A model generated the notes under the pieces. The model ran no database searches and had not been told where the DNA came from. It saw only the letters and a program-made list of their open reading frames with translations. 64,000 nt of DNA, from assembly GCF_000178955.2 (NCBI RefSeq), contig NC_016631.1, forward strand, positions 3,410,001 through 3,474,000. Reading direction: 5' to 3'. This document shows, piece after piece, positions 33,216 through 42,997 of this stretch. Origin of the DNA: Granulicella mallensis MP5ACTX8. Its GTDB lineage: Bacteria > Acidobacteriota > Terriglobia > Terriglobales > Acidobacteriaceae. The translations under genes were made by a program, and so were the position numbers. Numbering within the stretch: the stretch's first letter is position 1; the number at the start of each line of letters is the position of its first letter.

Positions 33216-33538
33216 AGGATCTGATGCGGTTTATCTCCCTGTCGGCCCGTAGAACGCTGAGTCCGGCTTCGGGGAATGGACGGCGTCTCTAAATGAAGAT
33301 TCACAGGGTGCTGCCAACGCTCCATGAAGGCGGTCGCAACCGTGAGTGAAGCTTTCAGTTGTGCGGGGCTCAACAGCCCTGCATCAGTTGACGTGCTGCA
33401 TCGCTCCAAATCCGTTATAAGAGTTTTCATTTCAACACCTTCACAATTTCCTACTGCGATCTGGCTTAAGTCCATCTGTGGCAAATCTGCGTTCATCTTC
33501 TTCGCAACAAACGAGTGATACTGTGCATTTGTGCTCAT
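33212..33538 (-). CDS. Small hypothetical protein
   Basis: 108 residues from MSTNAQYHSFVAKKMNADLP, with GAGG 6 bp before the ATG. The frame is open further upstream to 33712, but without a matching ribosome-binding site. It is helical with a polar C-terminus and no recognisable domain. It overlaps the 3' end of the LOV kinase by 4 bp (tail to tail) and diverges from the Crp/Fnr gene. A similar leader (GAGGCCAACAA then ATG) precedes the oleate hydratase, which favours a real start. Confidence 0.45.
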   Translation of the reverse strand: MSTNAQYHSFVAKKMNADLPQMDLSQIAVGNCEGVEMKTLITDLERCSTSTDAGLLSPAQLKASLTVATAFMERWQHPVNLHLETPSIPRSRTQRSTGRQGDKPHQIL

Positions 33539-33719
33539 AGTTGGCCTCGTTCCGTTCCTCTGATCCTTTACGGCGCTGAACATTCCGACACGTATCTGCA
33601 GCTCATTTTGGGTTTCGCCTCGCACAGCCCCCCTTGGGGGCATCAGAATAGGTGTCACTTGTTCGCGACATTCATCGTGAGCTTCAGTCCAAGCTCTAAC
33701 TTGGATTGACATCTGCTCA

Positions 33720-34631
33720 GTGGCCCGTGAACGGAAGAAGGCCCAAATGCCGCACCGGAAGCTAAAAGAATTCGATCCCGCAGCCTTTCTCGCTACCTCA
33801 GGATTAGGTCGCCGGATCGTTCACATCAAAGCCAAGGGAACTCTGTTCTCACAAGGGAGCGTTGCAGATTCTGTGTTCTATCTGCAAAAGGGGCGAGCGA
33901 AGCTCACGGTCGTGTCCAAGGCCGGCAAGGAAGCAACCATTACGCTCATCGCCGCTGGCGACTTTGTCGGGGAGGAGTCGGTCACCGCTATTGCGGGATT
34001 GCATATGTCCACTGCAACTGCAATTACCACCTGCTCTGTGCTGAAGATCGAACGGGTAGAGATGATGCGGGTCATCCACGATGAACACGCCTTTTCCGAC
34101 ATCTTTGTTGCTTTCCTCTTAGATCGGTCCATGCGAACCCAAGCGGATCTTGTGGACCAGCTATTCAATTCGAGCGAACGACGGCTAGCTAGAATTCTCC
34201 TGCTCATGGCGGATTTCGGGAAGCCTGGTGAGCCAGAGACAGTGATTCCCCGGATTACGCAGGAAACCTTGGCCGATATGATCGGGACAACCCGATCCCG
34301 GGTGAGTTTCTTCATGAACCGATTCCGCAAGATGGGGTTCATTGAATACAACGGCCGCATTCATGTTCACAAGTCCCTGCTCAACGTGGTTCTTCATGAT
34401 CAGAGGCCAGGCGCGAACTCGATCAGCGCCGCGCTTCTTGATACGAAACGAGACAAGACAAAACCGGCAAAACGAGCGTCCGCCTCAACAAGAAAAATGA
34501 TGGCCGTATCTGACGAGAGGCCTCTCGACGATGCGGTTGACTCGCCTCGACTACAACGGAGTCAAAGCAAGCGAAATGCGTATCGAATTGCTCAGAACTC
34601 ATGGTCTACGGGTGGAACACTGAGACCTTAG
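33720..34631 (+). CDS. Crp/Fnr-family transcriptional regulator
   Basis: 303 residues. A cyclic-nucleotide-binding-like beta barrel covers about 25-135 (GTLFSQGSVADSVFYLQKGR; AAGDFVGEESVTAIAG). A Crp-type winged helix follows near 175-235 (TQETLADMIGTTRSRVSFFM, then NRFRKMGFIEYNGRIHVH). The N-terminal four-cysteine cluster of true Fnr is absent, so iron-sulfur oxygen sensing is unlikely. A basic tail of about 65 residues follows the wing. The GTG start is used. A role in controlling the island stress genes is inferred from position. Confidence 0.85.
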   Translation: MARERKKAQMPHRKLKEFDPAAFLATSGLGRRIVHIKAKGTLFSQGSVADSVFYLQKGRAKLTVVSKAGKEATITLIAAGDFVGEESVTAIAGLHMSTATAITTCSVLKIERVEMMRVIHDEHAFSDIFVAFLLDRSMRTQADLVDQLFNSSERRLARILLLMADFGKPGEPETVIPRITQETLADMIGTTRSRVSFFMNRFRKMGFIEYNGRIHVHKSLLNVVLHDQRPGANSISAALLDTKRDKTKPAKRASASTRKMMAVSDERPLDDAVDSPRLQRSQSKRNAYRIAQNSWSTGGTLRP

Positions 34632-34672
34632 TGCGGTAAATCGCAACGGCAACGCCGCAACGAGGAGATTTC

Positions 34673-35200
34673 ATGAAAACTGTTGATTCGGTCGTTGCAG
34701 TCTACGACACACACGAACAAGCGGAGCACGCCATCAAGCTTCTCCAAGAGGCGGGGACCGATATGAAGACCTTATCGATCGCGGCGAAGGATACACACAC
34801 GGACGAACATGTTGTTGGTTATTACAACACTGGCGACAGGATGAAGTACTGGGGAAAGATAGGCGCCTACTGGGGAGGATTCTGGGGCTTACTCTTCGGC
34901 TCCGCGATGTTCGCCATCCCGGGTCTTGGGCCCCTTCTTGTTGCAGGTCCGCTTGTCGCCTGGATTGTCGCAGGACTTGAAGGAGCTGTCGTCATAGGCG
35001 GCGTAAGCGCTCTCGGTGCAGGCCTGATCAGCATCGGCATACCGAAAGACAGCGTTGTCGAATACGAAACTGCCATCAAGAGCGACAAATTCGTTCTTAT
35101 TGTCCACGGTTCGTTCGATGAAGTGAAACAGGCAGAAGAGGTGATCGAAAGCTCACGCCACAAGGCCTACACAGTTCACGGTGAAACTGTTCTCGCGTAA
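34673..35200 (+). CDS. DUF1269 / general-stress (YflT-like) membrane protein
   Basis: 175 residues. The start VVAVYDTHEQAEHAIKLLQ matches the general-stress protein 17M/YflT ferredoxin-like half. A glycine-rich hydrophobic hairpin follows (GAYWGGFWGLLFGSAMFAIP; LLVAGPLVAWIVAGL). The C-terminal part, KFVLIVHGSFDEVKQAEEVI, repeats the first fold. Function is unknown; homologues are stress-induced. GAGGAG precedes the ATG. It follows the Crp/Fnr gene by 41 bp and may be in its transcript. Confidence 0.75.
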   Translation: MKTVDSVVAVYDTHEQAEHAIKLLQEAGTDMKTLSIAAKDTHTDEHVVGYYNTGDRMKYWGKIGAYWGGFWGLLFGSAMFAIPGLGPLLVAGPLVAWIVAGLEGAVVIGGVSALGAGLISIGIPKDSVVEYETAIKSDKFVLIVHGSFDEVKQAEEVIESSRHKAYTVHGETVLA

Positions 35201-35280
35201 TTCCTGCTATCCGCTGGATGGCGATACAAAGCGCCATCCAGCGACATCGTATACCCAAAGAGCATGAGCAGACATCTGCC

Positions 35281-37413
35281 TCAGTCTTCGACCGCATAAT
35301 CATAACGCAGGATGATTGTGGAACGAGGGTTCACGATATAGGTTGATCCGCTGATCGGCACGTATTGTCCCTGATCCGCGACATCGAACGGCGACGCTAG
35401 TGACGTATCTACCACCCGGAGCCATCCAGAACTCTTCCCGCCTGTCACTGGCGGCAAATCGAATTCAAGAGTTTGCCAAAATGAATTGACCGCCACGTAA
35501 CGGACCTCCCCAAGCGCCGCGTTGCGCCACACAAATGCCAAACTATGAGAGTCTGCACCCCAGTCTGGCTGGTCAAGCCGAACTCCGTGCCACTCCATCT
35601 TGTTTGCATTGACGAATCCGCCGACCTCCTTTCCGTCAAGGAACATGCCATTGTCACAGTCAAGACGGAGCCGCACGAGCAATTGGGTGAATCGGAGCAT
35701 TTCTAACTTCTTCGTATCTGGTTCCCAATCGAACCAGCTGATGGGGTCATCTTGGCAATAGGCATTGTTGTTCCCGCCCTGAGTACGACGCACCTCGTCG
35801 CCCATGAGCAACATTGGAGTCCCGGTTGAAAGTAGAGCCAAAACAAGCCCATTCTTGATCTGCTGTGTTCGCAAGCGATCGATGTCTAAGCTGACATTGG
35901 CACCTTCTGTGCCACAGTTCCAACTGCGGTTGGAGTTGGTACCGTCCCCATTGAGCTCCCCGTTCGCCTCATTGTGCTTGTAGTCGTATGAGACGAGGTC
36001 GTTGAGAGTGAATCCGTCGTGGCAAGTGATGAAGTTGATGCTTTGTCCTGCCGGCCGGTCTCCAGAGCGGTAGAGATCGTAGCTTCCACTGATGCGCTCG
36101 CGAAGTTTCCAGACAGTTTCGCGATCGCCTTTCAGAAAGCTGCGAACATCATCTCTGAACTGTCCGTTCCAGTCGTTCCATCTGTCATGCCCAAATCTCC
36201 CGACCTGATACAGCCCTCCTTCGTCCCAAGCCTCAGCGATTAGCTTTGTCCCGGCCAACAGGGGCTCGGAGTCGATGTCCCAGAGAATCGGTGGGTTGCT
36301 CATGGGTTGACCCCACTCGTCGCGCGAAAGCACCGAGGCAAGGTCAAAGCGAAAGCCATCGATATGCATCTCCGATACCCAGAACTTCAGGCTATCCAAG
36401 ATAAGTCTCTTGACGACAGAATGATTCGTCTTCAACGTATTCCCTGCGCCAGTGACATTGAGGTATCCCGCTCCGTCTTCATTGAGGATGTAGTACGAGC
36501 TGTTCCCTAGTCCGCGAAAGCAAGACGTCGGACCGCCATCTCCTGCTTCCGCAGTGTGGTTGTAGACGACATCGAGGATAACCTCGATCCCTGCACGATG
36601 CAGTTGCTTTACCATCTCCCGAAACTCATCAAGACAGGTCATCGGATCGCCAGACGAACTGTATCCGAGATGAGGGGAGAAAAACGATACCGGATTGTAC
36701 CCCCAATAATCTGTTAGCCCAGAGGGCGCAGATTGAGGGTCGAACTGGAATACGGGCAGAATTTCGACCGCGGTAATACCCAACTTCTGAAGATGGGGGA
36801 TCTTCTCAATGACGCCAAGATATTTTCCTCGGTTGGCATCCGACACACCAGAGTTTGGGTGGCGAGTAAAACCGGCGATGTGCATTTCGTAAATGATGGT
36901 CGTTCGGAATGAGTGATTGAGCGGAGCGTCACCGTCCCAGTCGAAGAGAGCCATATCCGCCACAACGCTCTTCATCGACGTTGCCGTGTTGTCGCCGGGG
37001 CAGCAGGCATTGCCGCGGCTGTAATTCTTCCCTACTGCAACCGCTTTTCCGTAGGGGTCGATGAGAATCTTCGATTCGTCGAAACGTTGTCCGTTTTTGG
37101 GGTCATTAGGACCCTCGGCTCGATACCCGTAGATCTGTCCGGCCTTCACCCCAGGGATGAAGATGTGCCAGTAGTGACCGGTTCGATTGATCGCTGGATC
37201 TAATCGGATGAATCTCTGGGAGACGAGTGCATCGACATGATCGAAGAACGAGATTGTGATACCCGTCGCGCATGATGAGAAGAGGCTGAAATTGGTACCG
37301 TCCTCCAAGAGGGAGGCTCCCAGCGGAGATGGCACGCCCTGGAGCGAGTGCGTTTTGTTCAGCGGGCGTATCGCAGTTGCAACGACGGGCGCGTCATTAG
37401 CTTTTGGATCCAT
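35281..37413 (-). CDS. glgX: Glycogen debranching enzyme GlgX
   Basis: 710 residues, full length. An N-terminal CBM48 domain (PSPLGASLLEDGTNFSLFSS) precedes a GH13 barrel: DVVYNHTAE, HIDGFRFDLAS (nucleophile Asp), LIAEAWDEGG (acid/base Glu) and NFITCHDGFTLNDLV (transition-state Asp). It removes alpha-1,6 branches from glycogen limit dextrin. No other glycogen genes are near. Its presence in the stress island suggests mobilisation of reserves in dormancy, which is inference. Confidence 0.93.
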   Translation of the reverse strand: MDPKANDAPVVATAIRPLNKTHSLQGVPSPLGASLLEDGTNFSLFSSCATGITISFFDHVDALVSQRFIRLDPAINRTGHYWHIFIPGVKAGQIYGYRAEGPNDPKNGQRFDESKILIDPYGKAVAVGKNYSRGNACCPGDNTATSMKSVVADMALFDWDGDAPLNHSFRTTIIYEMHIAGFTRHPNSGVSDANRGKYLGVIEKIPHLQKLGITAVEILPVFQFDPQSAPSGLTDYWGYNPVSFFSPHLGYSSSGDPMTCLDEFREMVKQLHRAGIEVILDVVYNHTAEAGDGGPTSCFRGLGNSSYYILNEDGAGYLNVTGAGNTLKTNHSVVKRLILDSLKFWVSEMHIDGFRFDLASVLSRDEWGQPMSNPPILWDIDSEPLLAGTKLIAEAWDEGGLYQVGRFGHDRWNDWNGQFRDDVRSFLKGDRETVWKLRERISGSYDLYRSGDRPAGQSINFITCHDGFTLNDLVSYDYKHNEANGELNGDGTNSNRSWNCGTEGANVSLDIDRLRTQQIKNGLVLALLSTGTPMLLMGDEVRRTQGGNNNAYCQDDPISWFDWEPDTKKLEMLRFTQLLVRLRLDCDNGMFLDGKEVGGFVNANKMEWHGVRLDQPDWGADSHSLAFVWRNAALGEVRYVAVNSFWQTLEFDLPPVTGGKSSGWLRVVDTSLASPFDVADQGQYVPISGSTYIVNPRSTIILRYDYAVED

Positions 37414-37448
37414 TGGACGTTATCTCGATCCGGTTTTGTTCAGGCAGA

Positions 37449-38096
37449 CTAGAACTGAGCGCTTTCGCCGCGGAGAATCGGCGTGTGGTGCCGGTGCAAT
37501 CCCTCAGCGAACACAAAGATGACGGCTCCATAAAACAACTCAAATCCGCCAAGCCAGTGGGTAGCACTCCGTGTTGAAGCGTCACGATGGGTTACAAACG
37601 CTAAACCGGCACCGACTGCCACCAAGCCGGCGACGCCAAGTAGCCCTGCATAGGTCTTGCTTGCCCGGAGCTTCCATCCGAGTACTACCAGAAAACAGCC
37701 TGTGCCCAGTGCGTGCAACCCAGATAGCCATGCCAGCGACTCCGAAGAGAGCAAGAGTGTCAGTCCCACGTATGTTCCTAGCGCGGTGTCAAAGATGCAT
37801 TCCGCCAGGAGAAGACGCCAAATGCCTACTTGGTGTTCAGCGGCATAGCCAGAGGCGACTCCGAGGAGAATGCCATTGCTCAGGATGTAGAAACCGAGGA
37901 TGAGCCCCAGGAAGACGAACATGATCGGATCGAAGAAGATTGATCCAAACAGGCTCCCCGAATAAAACAGAATTCCTGAGAAGAGGATTGCTCCTCCGCC
38001 GCGGGCGGCGAACGCCCACCAGAACATCCCAAGTTTCTTCATCGGCTTCTCAAACTTCTGGGCCTGCGCCAAATCTGCCGCGCTCCCCGCGATCAC
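37449..38096 (-). CDS. HdeD-like six-helix membrane protein
   Basis: 215 residues with about six transmembrane helices (WWAFAARGGGAILFSGILFY; FLGLILGFYILSNGILLGV; GLHALGTGCFLVVLGW; ELFYGAVIFVFAEGL). The arrangement resembles DUF308/HdeD proteins linked to acid resistance. The GTG start overlaps the stop of the Usp gene upstream (GTGA, 38093-38096), so the two are translationally coupled. Confidence 0.65.
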   Translation of the reverse strand: MIAGSAADLAQAQKFEKPMKKLGMFWWAFAARGGGAILFSGILFYSGSLFGSIFFDPIMFVFLGLILGFYILSNGILLGVASGYAAEHQVGIWRLLLAECIFDTALGTYVGLTLLLSSESLAWLSGLHALGTGCFLVVLGWKLRASKTYAGLLGVAGLVAVGAGLAFVTHRDASTRSATHWLGGFELFYGAVIFVFAEGLHRHHTPILRGESAQF

Positions 38097-38602
38097 TTCG
38101 CACCCTTGGGATCATCTTTATCCAAAATCTTCGCGCTTCGGAGAAGAAGAACCGGACACTCAGCGAGTTTAACGACTTTCTCCGCGATTGATCCGAATAC
38201 CACCGGGCGCCATCCGGACATGCCGTGAGTGGAGATAACCAGCATGTCGACGTGTTCCCGTTCGATCACCATCAGTACGTTTCCGACAACATCATTACCA
38301 ATTTCAACCTTGGAACTAGCTTTTATCCCCTGCCCCAAGAGATTGGAGACGAACTCAGCCATTTTTTTCTCCGACTCCTTTTCGGCATCTGCAAGAAACT
38401 CTTGATTCGGATAAAAGGAAGTAGGAAATTCAATTCCAGTGACGATCGGTAGCATTGGGATTACATGCAGAAGATAGAGTTCGGCGTGAAACAGCCGGGC
38501 CAGTTCGATTGTCGTCGTCAAGGCTGATATCGACGATGGACTGAAATCCATAGGGACGAGTATCTTTTTCGGATTGAACGTAGAACGAGTCGGCTCGATC
38601 AT
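38093..38602 (-). CDS. Universal stress protein
   Basis: 169 residues from MIEPTRSTFNPKKILVPMDF, with GGAG upstream of this second ATG. The UspA fold is clear: KKILVPMDFSPSS at the start, then DMLVISTHGMSGWRPVVFGS and AECPVLLLR. The G-x9-G-S nucleotide-binding motif near the end is partly altered (HGMSGWRPVVFGSIAEKV). It lies directly upstream of, and is coupled to, the HdeD-like gene. Confidence 0.88.
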   Translation of the reverse strand: MIEPTRSTFNPKKILVPMDFSPSSISALTTTIELARLFHAELYLLHVIPMLPIVTGIEFPTSFYPNQEFLADAEKESEKKMAEFVSNLLGQGIKASSKVEIGNDVVGNVLMVIEREHVDMLVISTHGMSGWRPVVFGSIAEKVVKLAECPVLLLRSAKILDKDDPKGAK

Positions 38603-38698
38603 CTTGATCTCCAGAAGGCACATTCTTTGTGCGCAGCACTTCTATGCTCTTCCATCTCATAACCGGAAGACTGAGCAGTTTTGTACATATTCTTGGGC

Positions 38699-40330
38699 TT
38701 ATGACGGGATCGATTGCTCTAACAAAGCTTCCCTGCCCGCGTTGTTATGCAACGCCAGAAAAGCCTTCAGAAGAACGCGCGGATCATGGTTTCCCTTGTA
38801 AACAGACGGTGGCGTCTTGTCCAACCCGAGCAGCGAGTACACAGCAGTCTGTGCGGAACGTATGGAGTACTCCACCGTGAAAACCACGTCGTCTTCTATT
38901 TCGCAAAACTGACCTACGAAGGCGAGATTTTTGGAGCGTGGAGGAACTACCGCTGGGCGGTCACCGATGGAACGCGGCAGGAACTGGCTGGTGATAAACG
39001 GCATCATGCACGGAATACATGTGCAACTGCTCAGCACCTTGTCGATCTCTGCATTAAGCCGAAGGTGTCCCATGATTTCGGTCATGATTTCGCGGCCCGT
39101 ACATTCAGCCATCGGCTTTTTTACGAAGTTGCCAGGTCGGTCCACAAACAGACCATACCCCCAGAACACGTTGACATCCTCCGGCTGACCGATGAAGTGC
39201 GGCTGATGCGGCAATACAATCGACGCCAGCCAGTTCGATTCGGGAAACGTAATCAGGCCACCCTCCCCGGGAGCATTGCCTGTAGCATCCCGAATGCAAT
39301 CAAAAAAAATCGGAGTGTGAAGTGTTGTCGTGAAGGATAGCCACTTCGAATCTTTTACGTGGTCGCTGAAGTTTGCAGGCCTGCCGCAATCATTCTGTCG
39401 CCTTGCAATCTTCTCCCATAACGACCAGGATCCTCCGGCTCGCGCTTCATTCAGAACAGCAGCTTGATCCATCGATCCAAAACTCGATCCCTCTGTCATG
39501 GAACCCAATGTGGCAATCACAAAATCGGATGAGGTCACCTGAATTAAGTGCGGAGCGCCAGAAGTCTCGCAATGGATCTGTTCCACCGCGAAACCATCTG
39601 AGGCGTTCGACGTAATAAGGTCCATCACGCGTGTGTTCAGGTGAAACTGAACGCCTCGCTCTTCGAGCCACCTACGCAGAGGTCGAACAAGCGAGTCGTA
39701 CTGGTTGTAAACCGTTCGCATGATGCCGCCAAGCGTGTTGAAGCCGGACACCATGTGCGTGAAACGCACGAGATAGCGTTTGAACTCGACAGCGCTGTGC
39801 CAAGGTTGAAACGCGAAGGTCGTACACCACATGAACCAGAAGTCTGTCGCAAAGAAATCGGCATCTAACTGGTCGGAGATTGTCGTGCGTCCAAGCAAAG
39901 ACTCCGGCTCCAACTCAAGTCGTTCGATGGTCAAGATGTGCTTTTCACTCAGTCCGAATAGAGGAGCGTTGACGCTCTTTCCTTCACGGAAGAGACGGGA
40001 TCTTGATGCAGTCTTCATCGTCTTGTTCCAGGCGAAGATCTCCTCTGTCACGGACTGGCGATTGTCGAGGGTCGGAATAGAAGAGAACAGGTTGAAGGTG
40101 CAAAGATATTTGCTCTCGATCATCCGACCGCCACGCATGACATAGCCGGTCTCAGGCGTCCCGTTAGCGTCCAGACTGCCGCCGATCTTGTCGGATTCTT
40201 CGAGGATGCTGATGTCGTGCCCTTTTAGGCCTCCGTCGCGAATCAGGAAACCCGCGGCAGCCATCGACGCGATTCCTCCACCAATCAAGTACACCTTCGT
40301 GTCTTCTTGCACTCTGCGCTTGTGTGGCAT
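38699..40330 (-). CDS. ohyA: Oleate hydratase
   Basis: 543 residues from MPHKRRVQEDTKVYLIGGGI, with GAGG 7 bp upstream. Oleate hydratases (MCRA family) are FAD proteins that add water to cis-9 double bonds of fatty acids, giving 10-hydroxy fatty acids. The dinucleotide motif GGGIASMAAAGFLIRDG, the segment RGGRMIESKYLCTFNLFSSI and the C-terminal GQFCEIEDDVVFTVEYSIRS are characteristic. Length is slightly below the usual 560-650. The upstream 15 codons in the same frame lack a ribosome-binding site. Confidence 0.9.
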   Translation of the reverse strand: MPHKRRVQEDTKVYLIGGGIASMAAAGFLIRDGGLKGHDISILEESDKIGGSLDANGTPETGYVMRGGRMIESKYLCTFNLFSSIPTLDNRQSVTEEIFAWNKTMKTASRSRLFREGKSVNAPLFGLSEKHILTIERLELEPESLLGRTTISDQLDADFFATDFWFMWCTTFAFQPWHSAVEFKRYLVRFTHMVSGFNTLGGIMRTVYNQYDSLVRPLRRWLEERGVQFHLNTRVMDLITSNASDGFAVEQIHCETSGAPHLIQVTSSDFVIATLGSMTEGSSFGSMDQAAVLNEARAGGSWSLWEKIARRQNDCGRPANFSDHVKDSKWLSFTTTLHTPIFFDCIRDATGNAPGEGGLITFPESNWLASIVLPHQPHFIGQPEDVNVFWGYGLFVDRPGNFVKKPMAECTGREIMTEIMGHLRLNAEIDKVLSSCTCIPCMMPFITSQFLPRSIGDRPAVVPPRSKNLAFVGQFCEIEDDVVFTVEYSIRSAQTAVYSLLGLDKTPPSVYKGNHDPRVLLKAFLALHNNAGREALLEQSIPS

Positions 40331-40557
40331 TTGTTGGCCTCTTCTTTCCCTGCATCTAGAGGTTCTCAAGGCCACGAGAGATGATCTGGTTCATTTTGCA
40401 CACTTCCAGTCAACCGGCTGCGAAACCGGACCTGCTTCAGAACGGAGTGAGCAAAAAGACACAGTACGGCTAGGCATTGAATGCGAGGCTCAACAGACGT
40501 GCGTTCCTATAGATGCGCGGCTGGCCTTGATCGAAAGGGACCGGCGCAAAGGAGCAC

Positions 40558-42933
40558 ATGACGAGCAGCGACACTTTGAACGTCTCAGCGTCCATCCAGA
40601 ATGGAAGTTCCGCCGTCCCTTCGGAGGCTGGTGCGGGCCTATCAAGCTCACAAGCTGCAGCCGTGCTCACGCAGGACGGACCGAATGCGATGCCCGATAC
40701 TTCGGCCCATCTGCTTAGGAATGCGCTTTCGAAGTTCTGGGCCCCGGTTCCCTGGCTTCTCGAAGCCTCGATGGTCTTGCAGATTGCGCTGCACAAATAT
40801 GTTGAGTCTGGCATCATCGCTGCACTGCTTATCTTCAACGCTGCGCTGGCGTTTGTGCAGGAGGGTCGCGCACAAGCGACCCTTAACGCCCTGAAGTCGC
40901 GACTCGCGCTAAATGCCTCAGTCCAGCGTGACGGTGTATGGAAACTGATTCCCGCAGCGCAGTTGGTTGTTGGAGACTTGGTCAAGCTTTCGCTGGGTGG
41001 GGTGGTCGCAGCGGATGTTCATATCCTTAGTGGTTCGATCCTGCTGGACCAATCGATGCTGACGGGAGAATCTCTACCGGTGGAGGCCGGTGCTGGTGCG
41101 GATACGTTCTCAGGAGCCCTCGTCAAGCGGGGTGAAGCGACAGCCAAGGTGACGGCAACAGGTACTCGAACCAAGTTCGGGCAGACAGCCGAGTTGGTGC
41201 GAACAGCACACGTCGTCAGTTCGCAGCAGAAGGCTGTTCTAAAGATTGTGCGAAACCTTGCCTTCTTCAATGGCGCGGTCATCCTACTTATGGGTGTGTA
41301 CGCTCTCACTCACTCGATGCCCTGGAGTGAGGTTGTTCCGCTTTTCCTCACAGCGGTACTCGCTGCTATCCCGGTGGGTTTGCCGGCCACATTCACATTG
41401 TCCTCAGCTATCGGAGCGCGATCTCTCGCTAAACTAGGTGTGCTTCCTACACGCCTGTCTGCGGTGGATGAGGCCGGCACGATTAATGTGTTGTGCGTGG
41501 ACAAGACGGGCACTCTCACGGCCAATCAGCTTTCGGTGACGAGTGTCTTCCCACTGAATGGGTTCCAGGAAAACCAGGTTCTCGGGATTGCGGCACTCGC
41601 GAGTTCCATAGGTGGTCAAGACTCGGTTGACGCTGCGATTCGATCCGCCTCCGAGAAGAAACCGGCTTCGGATACGCCAAAGCTGGTGACATTTACAGCA
41701 TTTGATCCCGCTAAGAAGACATCGGAGGCGACCGCGACGGATGCCAGAGGCCAGGCTGTAAAGATCATCAAGGGCGCCTTCGCAACAATCCTCACACTCT
41801 CCGCACCCGATACACAAGCATCTGAGGCAGCAAACAAGCTCGAAAGACAAGGGTTTCGTGTTCTGGCAGTTGCTTTCGGTCCACCAACCGCCCTACGACT
41901 GATAGGTTTGATCGCGTTAAGCGATCCGCCTCGCGGAGACTCGGCGTCACTCATCTCTGAATTGAAAACCCTCGGGGTGCGGACGGTGATGGTCACGGGA
42001 GACGCACCGGAGACGGCCTCCATTGTCGCCGGCGAGGTCGGCCTCAGTGGTGCTACCTGTCCGACGGGTCCAATCCCGGCGAGTGTTAAACCAGAAGACT
42101 ATTCCGTTTTCGCAAGCATCCTTCCCGAAGGAAAGTTCGATCTTGTGAAGGCATTTCAGAAGAGTGGGCATACCGTGGGAATGTGCGGCGACGGTGCCAA
42201 TGATGCTCCGGCATTGCGACAGGCTCAAATCGGGATCGCGGTTTCCACCGCAACGGATGTCGCCAAATCAGCCGCAGGCGTTGTCCTCACTGAAGCCGGT
42301 CTCAGTGGGATCGTGGCTGCCATCAAGACGGGAAGAGTCATCTTTCAGCGCATCCTCAGCTACACCTTGAGATCCACGACTAAGAAGATCGCCCAGCTCC
42401 TGTTCCTCGCCATCGGCCTCCTGATGACCGGACAAGCCGTGCTGACTCCGCTGCTGATGGTCATCGTAATGATTACTGGCGACTTTCTTTCGATGGCCTT
42501 TGCCACTGATCGGGTGAGACCCTCCGAAACTCCCAATTCCTGGGACATCGGAAAGATTACGGCGGCCGGAGCCCTTTTGGGACTTGGCTTTCTGGCGTTC
42601 TGCACGGCCGCTCTTGCTGTCGGCAGATACAGGATGCACTTGGACATCAATCACCTGCGGACGTTCTGTGTCATCGCCATCGTCTATGGCAGCCAGGCAA
42701 TTACCTACGCTGTGCGTGACCGACAACATCTTTGGGGCCTGCCTCCAACGAAGTGGCTGGTGATGTCTTCTGCAGCGGATATGTTGTTCATCTCGTTGCT
42801 TGCGAATCGCGGTATCGAGATGTCCTCACTCTCACTCGCCGTCTTGACCTCGGAGTTCCTGGCAGCCACAATTTTCTTCTTTATTCTGAACTTCGTTAAA
42901 GTTCCTATCTTCAGGCGTCTGAATATCACCTAA
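40558..42933 (+). CDS. P-type proton-exporting ATPase (type III)
   Basis: 791 residues. The order is actuator loop (MLTGES, 168-172), phosphorylation motif CVDKTGTLT (Asp315) preceded by LSAVDEAGTINVL, then TGDAPETA and hinge GDGANDAPAL, with helices on both sides. The IPVGLPATFTLS motif in M4 and AEGAGTI-like context place it with plasma-membrane H+-ATPases, not heavy-metal or calcium pumps. AAGGAG lies close to the ATG. It should export protons at the cost of ATP, helping with acid stress or membrane potential. Confidence 0.9.
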   Translation: MTSSDTLNVSASIQNGSSAVPSEAGAGLSSSQAAAVLTQDGPNAMPDTSAHLLRNALSKFWAPVPWLLEASMVLQIALHKYVESGIIAALLIFNAALAFVQEGRAQATLNALKSRLALNASVQRDGVWKLIPAAQLVVGDLVKLSLGGVVAADVHILSGSILLDQSMLTGESLPVEAGAGADTFSGALVKRGEATAKVTATGTRTKFGQTAELVRTAHVVSSQQKAVLKIVRNLAFFNGAVILLMGVYALTHSMPWSEVVPLFLTAVLAAIPVGLPATFTLSSAIGARSLAKLGVLPTRLSAVDEAGTINVLCVDKTGTLTANQLSVTSVFPLNGFQENQVLGIAALASSIGGQDSVDAAIRSASEKKPASDTPKLVTFTAFDPAKKTSEATATDARGQAVKIIKGAFATILTLSAPDTQASEAANKLERQGFRVLAVAFGPPTALRLIGLIALSDPPRGDSASLISELKTLGVRTVMVTGDAPETASIVAGEVGLSGATCPTGPIPASVKPEDYSVFASILPEGKFDLVKAFQKSGHTVGMCGDGANDAPALRQAQIGIAVSTATDVAKSAAGVVLTEAGLSGIVAAIKTGRVIFQRILSYTLRSTTKKIAQLLFLAIGLLMTGQAVLTPLLMVIVMITGDFLSMAFATDRVRPSETPNSWDIGKITAAGALLGLGFLAFCTAALAVGRYRMHLDINHLRTFCVIAIVYGSQAITYAVRDRQHLWGLPPTKWLVMSSAADMLFISLLANRGIEMSSLSLAVLTSEFLAATIFFFILNFVKVPIFRRLNIT

Positions 42934-42997
42934 AACGAAAGAGCTATGTGAGCAAAGCTATACAGTTTTGTATTTTCGCGAGTGCCATGCTTAATGC

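Noticed and set aside
33660-33720. Fnr-type TTGAT-N4-ATCAA sites in the island
   Set aside because: I looked for them by eye upstream of the island genes and found no convincing match; the Crp/Fnr target remains unknown.
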